Origin: an uncultured Parasphingopyxis sp.
GTDB taxonomy: Bacteria > Pseudomonadota > Alphaproteobacteria > Sphingomonadales > Sphingomonadaceae
Assembly (NCBI GenBank): GCA_947259005.1
Contig: CAMYKP010000009.1
Location: forward strand, 62,001 to 126,000
DNA length: 64,000 nt
Direction of reading: 5' to 3'
Part shown: piece by piece, positions 59,911-64,000 of the stretch
Layout of the letters: every line of letters starts with the position of its first letter
Position numbering within the stretch: position 1 is the stretch's first letter
Position numbers and translations under genes: made by a program
Notes under the pieces: model-generated
What the model was told of the DNA's origin: nothing
Databases searched by the model: none
What the model saw: the letters and a program-made list of their open reading frames with translations, nothing else

Positions 59911-60520
59911 AATCCACCGACTCAATCGCCTTTTTCACCAGCGGCAGCTGGTCGTTGCCGAAATACATATCCTCGCCATTGACGAAGATCGAGGGCGATC
60001 CGAACCCGCCGCGCGCGATCACCTCATCGGTGTTGGCGCGCAGTTTCAGTTTCACCGGATCCGTCTGCGATTGTTCCAGCAGGACCGCGCCGTCCATCCC
60101 GATACTGTCGGCAATATCCCGGAGGATGTCTGGGTCATCCAGGTTCCGCTGCTCGCCGAAATAGGCGGCAAAAGCGGCCTCGGCGAAGCGGGCCAGCGCC
60201 GCCTGATCGTCTTCCAGAGCGCAGCACAGCCGCATCGCATGCACGCTGCGCACCGGATGCCATTCGGACGGAAAGTTCATCGGCAGTCCCGACCATGCGG
60301 CCCAGTCCTTCAGGCTTTTGGCATAGTGCCGGGCCTTGGGGCCCGTGCTGTCCTCGCGTGCGGCATAAACCGCCTTGTTTACGGCGTTGAACACACCCCC
60401 CACCAGGAACGGGCGCCACACCACATCAGCGCCGGTTTCCGCGAGAATGGGCTGGATGTTGTGAAAGGCCATATAGGTCCAGGGGCTGGACAGATCGAAG
60501 AAGAATTCCACTTTTGCCAT
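59909..60520 (-). CDS. 2-Hydroxychromene-2-carboxylate isomerase family (GST-kappa/DsbA fold)
   Basis: 203 residues. VEFFFDLSSPWTYMAFHNIQPILAETGADVVWRPFLVGGVFNAVN is the NahD-type opening, with the catalytic Ser-Ser-Pro that replaces the CxxC of DsbA. The helical insert and the C-terminal ARGGFGSPSIFVNGEDMYFGNDQLPLVKKAIES are conserved. Relatives isomerise 2-hydroxychromene-2-carboxylate in naphthalene breakdown, but many genomes carry copies of unknown role, so the substrate is not certain. No other aromatic-degradation genes are near. Confidence 0.85.
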   Translation of the reverse strand: MAKVEFFFDLSSPWTYMAFHNIQPILAETGADVVWRPFLVGGVFNAVNKAVYAAREDSTGPKARHYAKSLKDWAAWSGLPMNFPSEWHPVRSVHAMRLCCALEDDQAALARFAEAAFAAYFGEQRNLDDPDILRDIADSIGMDGAVLLEQSQTDPVKLKLRANTDEVIARGGFGSPSIFVNGEDMYFGNDQLPLVKKAIESVD

Positions 60521-60570
60521 GCGTTCAGTCCTTTTCCGCGTGATCGATCATGCGCTTATCCGGCCTTCAA

Positions 60571-60590
60571 GTTGACACTGGTTGACACAG
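60571..60590. repeat. Tandem decamer repeat upstream of the isomerase gene
   Basis: GTTGACACTG at 60571-60580 is followed directly by GTTGACACAG at 60581-60590 (nine of ten identical). It lies 51 bases from the start of the minus-strand isomerase gene, and could be a regulator binding pair. Confidence 0.45.
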
Positions 60591-60751
60591 GTCGGGGGTA
60601 AACGGCCCGGCTAACGGTTTGAAAAACAACAGACGGGCAGTTTCGACTGTGACCTTTCGCGAGAACGGCACCATTCTATCTCCGGCGGGTCGGCGTGCAT
60701 TTGCAGGTTGGGTTGGCATCGACCTCGCCAGCGAGTGTCTCAGTCCATTTC

Positions 60752-61156
60752 CTATTTTGCAAGCAATCGTGCTTTTGCATCTTCGGGGATGGGAATCGGC
60801 TTGCCGCTTTCAAGATCGACATGGACATGAACCAGCTCGACAACCGACCGCAGGTCGTCCGCCCCGCCCATCCCGTAAAATCGGATTTCCGTCGTTACGC
60901 TGCTGGAGCCGATGCGCGTGGTTGCCGCTGTGCCGTCTATCTCTTCGTCAGCGCGGATCGGCTGTTTGAATTCGACGACCGCCTTGGCGACATGGAATTC
61001 CATTGCGTCATCGTCCGTATAGTGCAGGCCGAGCACGCGCCAAAATTCGGTGAGGATCAGGTCCGCATATTCCAGATAGCGCGAATTGAAGACGACCGAT
61101 TGCAGATCGACCTCGGCATAGCGAACGCGGAAACGATGGGTGAAGGGAGACGACAT
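60752..61156 (-). CDS. Acyl-CoA thioesterase (4HBT/YbgC-type)
   Basis: 134 residues from the ATG at 61156; an upstream TTG would add only one residue. FTHRFRVRYAEVDLQSVVFNSRYLEYADLILTEFWRVLG is the classic 4-hydroxybenzoyl-CoA thioesterase opening (the usual R.rysE.D..g.v.n..Y), here with AEVDLQS and the catalytic Asp in place. The start overlaps the stop of the upstream aminotransferase gene by one base, so they are co-translated. Substrate unknown; it may serve acyl-CoA turnover. Confidence 0.86.
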   Translation of the reverse strand: MSSPFTHRFRVRYAEVDLQSVVFNSRYLEYADLILTEFWRVLGLHYTDDDAMEFHVAKAVVEFKQPIRADEEIDGTAATTRIGSSSVTTEIRFYGMGGADDLRSVVELVHVHVDLESGKPIPIPEDAKARLLAK

Positions 61157-62364
61157 CAATCGGCGTCGGAACCCGCACTGTTCGACCGGAAGCCGTCCAG
61201 ATATTTCTTGATCCCGCGCCCCGCCTGCCGGATCCGCTGCTCATTCTCCACAAGCGCGATGCGGACAAAGCCTTCGCCTTCTTCGCCGAAACCAACACCG
61301 GGGCTGACCGCGACCTGCGCGTGCTGGAGCAGTTCCTTGGAAAATTCCATGGCGGTCATGTGCGCGCATTGTTCGGGGATCGGGGCCCAGGCGAACATGC
61401 TGGCTTCGGGCGAGGGGACGTTCCAGCCCGCGCGCGCAAAGCTCTCGACCATCACGTCCCGGCGTTTCTTGTAGAGCGCCCGGACCTCGTCGATATGGTC
61501 CTGCGGGCCATTAAGCGCGGCGGTGGCGGCGACCTGGATCGGCGTGAAGGCGCCATAGTCGAGATAGGATTTGACCCGCGTCAGCGCGCTGATCAGATGC
61601 TCGTTGCCCACGGCAAAGCCCATGCGCCACCCGGCCATGCTGTATGTTTTCGACATGCTGGTAAATTCGACGGCGACCTCTTTCGCGCCGGGCACCTGCA
61701 ACAGCGAAGGCGTTGGCGTGTCGCCATAATAGAGCTCGGCATAGGCAAGGTCGCTGATCACCCAGATTTCATGCTCGCGCGCAAACTCGACCACCTTGGT
61801 GTAGAAATCGAGATCGGCCACATAGGCCGTCGGGTTGGACGGATAACCGATAACCAGCACCGAGGGTTTCGGCACGCTATAGGCGAGCGAATATTTCAGC
61901 CGGTCGAAAAATTGCGGCCCGGGCTGGGCCGGGATGGAGCGGATTGCGGCGCCCGCTATGATGAAACCGAAGGTGTGGATCGGATAGCTCGGGTTGGGCG
62001 CGAGCACGACATCGCCCGGCGCTGTGATTGCCTGGGCGAGATTGGCGAGGCCTTCCTTGGAGCCGAGCGTAACGACGACTTCGCTATCGGGATCGAGATC
62101 GACATCGAAGCGGCGCTTGTAATAGGCGGCCTGCGCCTTGCGGAGACCGGGAATACCCTTGGATGCCGAATAGCGGTGCGCCGTCGGATCGTTGGCGACT
62201 TCGCATAATTTGTCGATCACATGCTGGGCGGGCGGGCTGTCGGGATTGCCCATGCCGAGATCGATAATATCCTCGCCGCGCGCGCGCGCCTCCGCCTTCA
62301 TCGCGTTGACTTCGGCGAAAACATAGGGGGGCAGGCGGCGGATGCGGTAAAAATCTGTGTTCAT
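61156..62364 (-). CDS. alaC: Class I aminotransferase, AlaC-like (glutamate-pyruvate type)
   Basis: 402 residues. Fold type I PLP enzyme similar to AlaC/LL-diaminopimelate aminotransferase-like alanine aminotransferases. FYRIRRLPPYVFAEVNAMKAEARARGEDIIDLGMGNPDSPPA is a strongly conserved AlaC-type opening; GSKEGLANLAQA, APNPSYPIHTFG, GYPSNPTAYVAD and the PLP-lysine block FTSMSKTYSMAGWRMGF follow. Arg for the carboxylate lies in GFVRIALVE. The gene name is by similarity and needs enzymatic proof. Confidence 0.88.
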   Translation of the reverse strand: MNTDFYRIRRLPPYVFAEVNAMKAEARARGEDIIDLGMGNPDSPPAQHVIDKLCEVANDPTAHRYSASKGIPGLRKAQAAYYKRRFDVDLDPDSEVVVTLGSKEGLANLAQAITAPGDVVLAPNPSYPIHTFGFIIAGAAIRSIPAQPGPQFFDRLKYSLAYSVPKPSVLVIGYPSNPTAYVADLDFYTKVVEFAREHEIWVISDLAYAELYYGDTPTPSLLQVPGAKEVAVEFTSMSKTYSMAGWRMGFAVGNEHLISALTRVKSYLDYGAFTPIQVAATAALNGPQDHIDEVRALYKKRRDVMVESFARAGWNVPSPEASMFAWAPIPEQCAHMTAMEFSKELLQHAQVAVSPGVGFGEEGEGFVRIALVENEQRIRQAGRGIKKYLDGFRSNSAGSDAD

Positions 62365-62443
62365 AGCCCCACCCCTATACGCAATGGATTGCCAATGTCA
62401 TCGTCAATGTTGGTGGGGCAATATTACAGGAAAAGGCGTGGTT

Positions 62444-62806
62444 ATGGCATTTTCGCTCAAAACCAAGATCACGACGCAACGGCTGGACGAAACGCGGAAC
62501 TATTATGTTCGTGTCTTCGACATGGTCGTTGCCGAAGAATGGGATAGCCCGGAGGACAGGGGGGTGATCCTCGCGTTCCGGGACGGCCGGGAAGAGGCAT
62601 TTCTTGAGATTTACGAAGGCGAGGCGGCGCATGACTTTTCCGGTCTCAGCCTGCAGTTCAAGACCGGAGACCTGACCGCATTTGTCGATAGCCTCGATCC
62701 GGATGTGGAGCGGCGTGGGCCGGTCGAGCGGCCATGGGGATCGCATTATCTTTACCTGTCCGATCCTAATGGTGTCGCAATCATCGTTTATGAGGGCGGA
62801 CTATAG
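62444..62806 (+). CDS. VOC-superfamily protein
   Basis: 120 residues from the ATG at 62444, chosen over an earlier ATG because ACAGGAAAAGG lies upstream and the region before it is not family-like. A single VOC domain is visible: KITTQRLDETRNYYVRVFDMVVAEEW ... DGREEAFLEIYEGEAAHDFSGLSLQFKTGDLTAFVDSLDP ... WGSHYLYLSDPNGVAIIVYEGG, with DPNG and a terminal Glu. Role unknown. It lies upstream of phaC on the same strand, 64 bases away. Confidence 0.82.
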   Translation: MAFSLKTKITTQRLDETRNYYVRVFDMVVAEEWDSPEDRGVILAFRDGREEAFLEIYEGEAAHDFSGLSLQFKTGDLTAFVDSLDPDVERRGPVERPWGSHYLYLSDPNGVAIIVYEGGL

Positions 62807-62870
62807 CCGATCATGGCTTGCGCCCGTACGCGCATCGGATAGGCTGGGCCGACGCGGAGGAATCGATTGC

Positions 62871-64000
62871 ATGGCAGATAGCGAAGATGGCCCGATGGCC
62901 GGTACCGACTTACCCAGTCTGGAGGATATGCAGCACTGGACAGCCGTGCTTGGCCGCGCGCAGCAGATGATGCTCGAACATTCGGCCAAACAGATGCAGC
63001 GCGCCGCCGAGAACAATCCAAAAGCGCTTTCTGAAACCGCCATGCCCAGTGCGGAACAGCTCCCCGCCATGTTCGCCGGTCTGTCATCCATGACGCTGAA
63101 TCCCGAACGGCTTGTTCAGGCGCAGTCCGATTTCTGGGAAGACAGTGTCAAATTATGGACGCGTTTTCTTAATCCGGGAGATGGCGAGCAGGAGGGGGAG
63201 GAGGCCCCCAAGTCCCGGGATCGCCGTTTCTCCGCCCCGCAATGGCAGAGCAATCCGATCTTCGACATGATACGCCAGAGCTATCTGATGATCTCCGATC
63301 ATATGCTGCGCAGCGTCGACACGATCGACGGGATCGATCCGAAGCAGAAGGAGCAGGCACGCTTCATGACGCAGCAGTTCGTGGATGCGATGAGCCCCAG
63401 CAATTTTGCGCTGACCAACCCCCAGGTGCTCGAAAAGGCGATCGAGACGAAGGGCGAGAGCATCCTCAAGGGTCTTGAGCATATGCTCGACGATCTCGAG
63501 CGGGGGCAGCTCACCCATACCGATCCCGACGCATTCAAGCTGGGTGAGAATATCGCGACGACGCCCGGCAAGGTCGTCAAGGAAACCCCGCTCTACCAGC
63601 TGATCCAGTATGAACCGACGACCAAGAAAGTGTTCGAAACGCCGCTGGTTATCTTTCCGCCCTGGATCAACCGTTTCTATATTCTCGACCTCAACGAAAA
63701 GAAGAGCTTCATCCGCTGGGCCGTGGCGCAGGGGATTACGGTTTTCGTCGTGTCCTGGAAATCGGCCGATTCAAGCATGGCCGACATATTGCAGGACGAT
63801 TATATCGTGCGCGGCCAGGTCGATGCGATCGACACCGTGTGCGAATTGCTCAATGTGCCCTCGGTCAATGCCATCGGCTATTGCGTGGCCGGCACAACGC
63901 TGGCCATGACGCTCGCCTATCTCGTCGCCAGGGGGGAAGCGGACAAGGTGAAGAGTGCGACCTTCTTCACCGCGCAGGTCGATTTCAGCCTGGCCGGCGA
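62871..64000 (+). CDS. phaC: Class I poly(3-hydroxyalkanoate) synthase, N-terminal part (cut by window end)
   Basis: The frame opens at the ATG at 62871 (CGGAGGAA upstream) and remains open to the last base, giving 376 visible residues. It polymerises hydroxyacyl-CoA into PHA granules. The N-terminal domain is about 1-210; PIFDMIRQSYLMISDHML and FMTQQFVDAMSPSNFALTNPQVLEKAIETKGESILKGLEHMLDDL are conserved, and the alpha/beta-hydrolase core begins near TPLVIFPPWINRFYILDLNEKKSFIRWAVAQGITVFVVSWK. The catalytic Cys338 is in AIGYCVAGTTLA, with Ala where most have Gly. The Asp and His of the triad lie beyond the window. Confidence 0.95.
   Translation, partial: MADSEDGPMAGTDLPSLEDMQHWTAVLGRAQQMMLEHSAKQMQRAAENNPKALSETAMPSAEQLPAMFAGLSSMTLNPERLVQAQSDFWEDSVKLWTRFLNPGDGEQEGEEAPKSRDRRFSAPQWQSNPIFDMIRQSYLMISDHMLRSVDTIDGIDPKQKEQARFMTQQFVDAMSPSNFALTNPQVLEKAIETKGESILKGLEHMLDDLERGQLTHTDPDAFKLGENIATTPGKVVKETPLYQLIQYEPTTKKVFETPLVIFPPWINRFYILDLNEKKSFIRWAVAQGITVFVVSWKSADSSMADILQDDYIVRGQVDAIDTVCELLNVPSVNAIGYCVAGTTLAMTLAYLVARGEADKVKSATFFTAQVDFSLAG

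Overview
The window looks like chromosomal DNA from an alphaproteobacterium of the order Sphingomonadales, at fairly high GC. This rests on protein character and gene order: an sdhB-thioesterase-zapE block, an mdh-sucD-sucA-sucB-lpd run, a PhoK-like alkaline phosphatase, a groESL operon with a CIRCE operator, an ECF sigma factor with an NrsF-type partner, and a class I PHA synthase. The assignment is inference; there is no rRNA in the window.

Layout. 1-5200: end of a methyltransferase gene, an FMN-dependent 2-hydroxy-acid dehydrogenase, an orphan ATP-grasp protein, then sdhB, a PaaI-type thioesterase and zapE. 5200-7640: a tandem-winged-helix regulator divergent from a VOC protein gene, and a secreted M20 peptidase. 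7750-15280: TCA block mdh-sucD-sucA-sucB-lpd, with no sucC. 15300-19860: PepSY protein, TRIC channel, SppA, and an ECF sigma/NrsF pair. 20200-22430: groES-groEL with promoter, CIRCE and terminator. 22470-25130: metallo-beta-lactamase-fold protein, two small acidic lipoproteins, MlaA. 25290-30920: a methionine operon of an ArsR-methyltransferase fusion, metF and a split metH, preceded by a perfect palindrome lying in the promoter. 31000-38340: beta-helix protein, DUF4386 protein (with an 18-bp palindrome upstream), sulfatase, PhoK-like phosphatase, DsbD/ScsB-like protein. 38390-45220: amidohydrolase, HIBADH-type dehydrogenase, threonine ammonia-lyase, two rSAM/selenodomain-associated transferases, L-serine ammonia-lyase.

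45237-48413 is a small genomic island inserted at the 3' end of tRNA-Glu(UUC). It is bounded by 42-bp direct repeats, and four copies of GGTATCCC lie just inside its ends. It carries two PilZ-domain genes and a small excisionase-like HTH gene but no recombinase gene, so it appears to be a decayed or non-autonomous element.

48500-64000: a VOC protein, recJ, a CPA1-type antiporter, an ABC-2 exporter pair, a flavodoxin-like protein, an NTF2-like protein, glpX, hom, a nucleotidyltransferase, alkB, a GST-kappa/DsbA-type isomerase, a thioesterase, an alaC-like aminotransferase, another VOC protein, and the first part of phaC, cut by the window edge.

Most of the window is ordinary core metabolism. 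The parts most worth a second look are the recombinase-less tRNA-Glu island with its PilZ cargo, the ArsR-methyltransferase regulator of the methionine operon with its operator-like palindrome and apparently leaderless start, and the unexplained 18-bp palindrome at 32001-32018.
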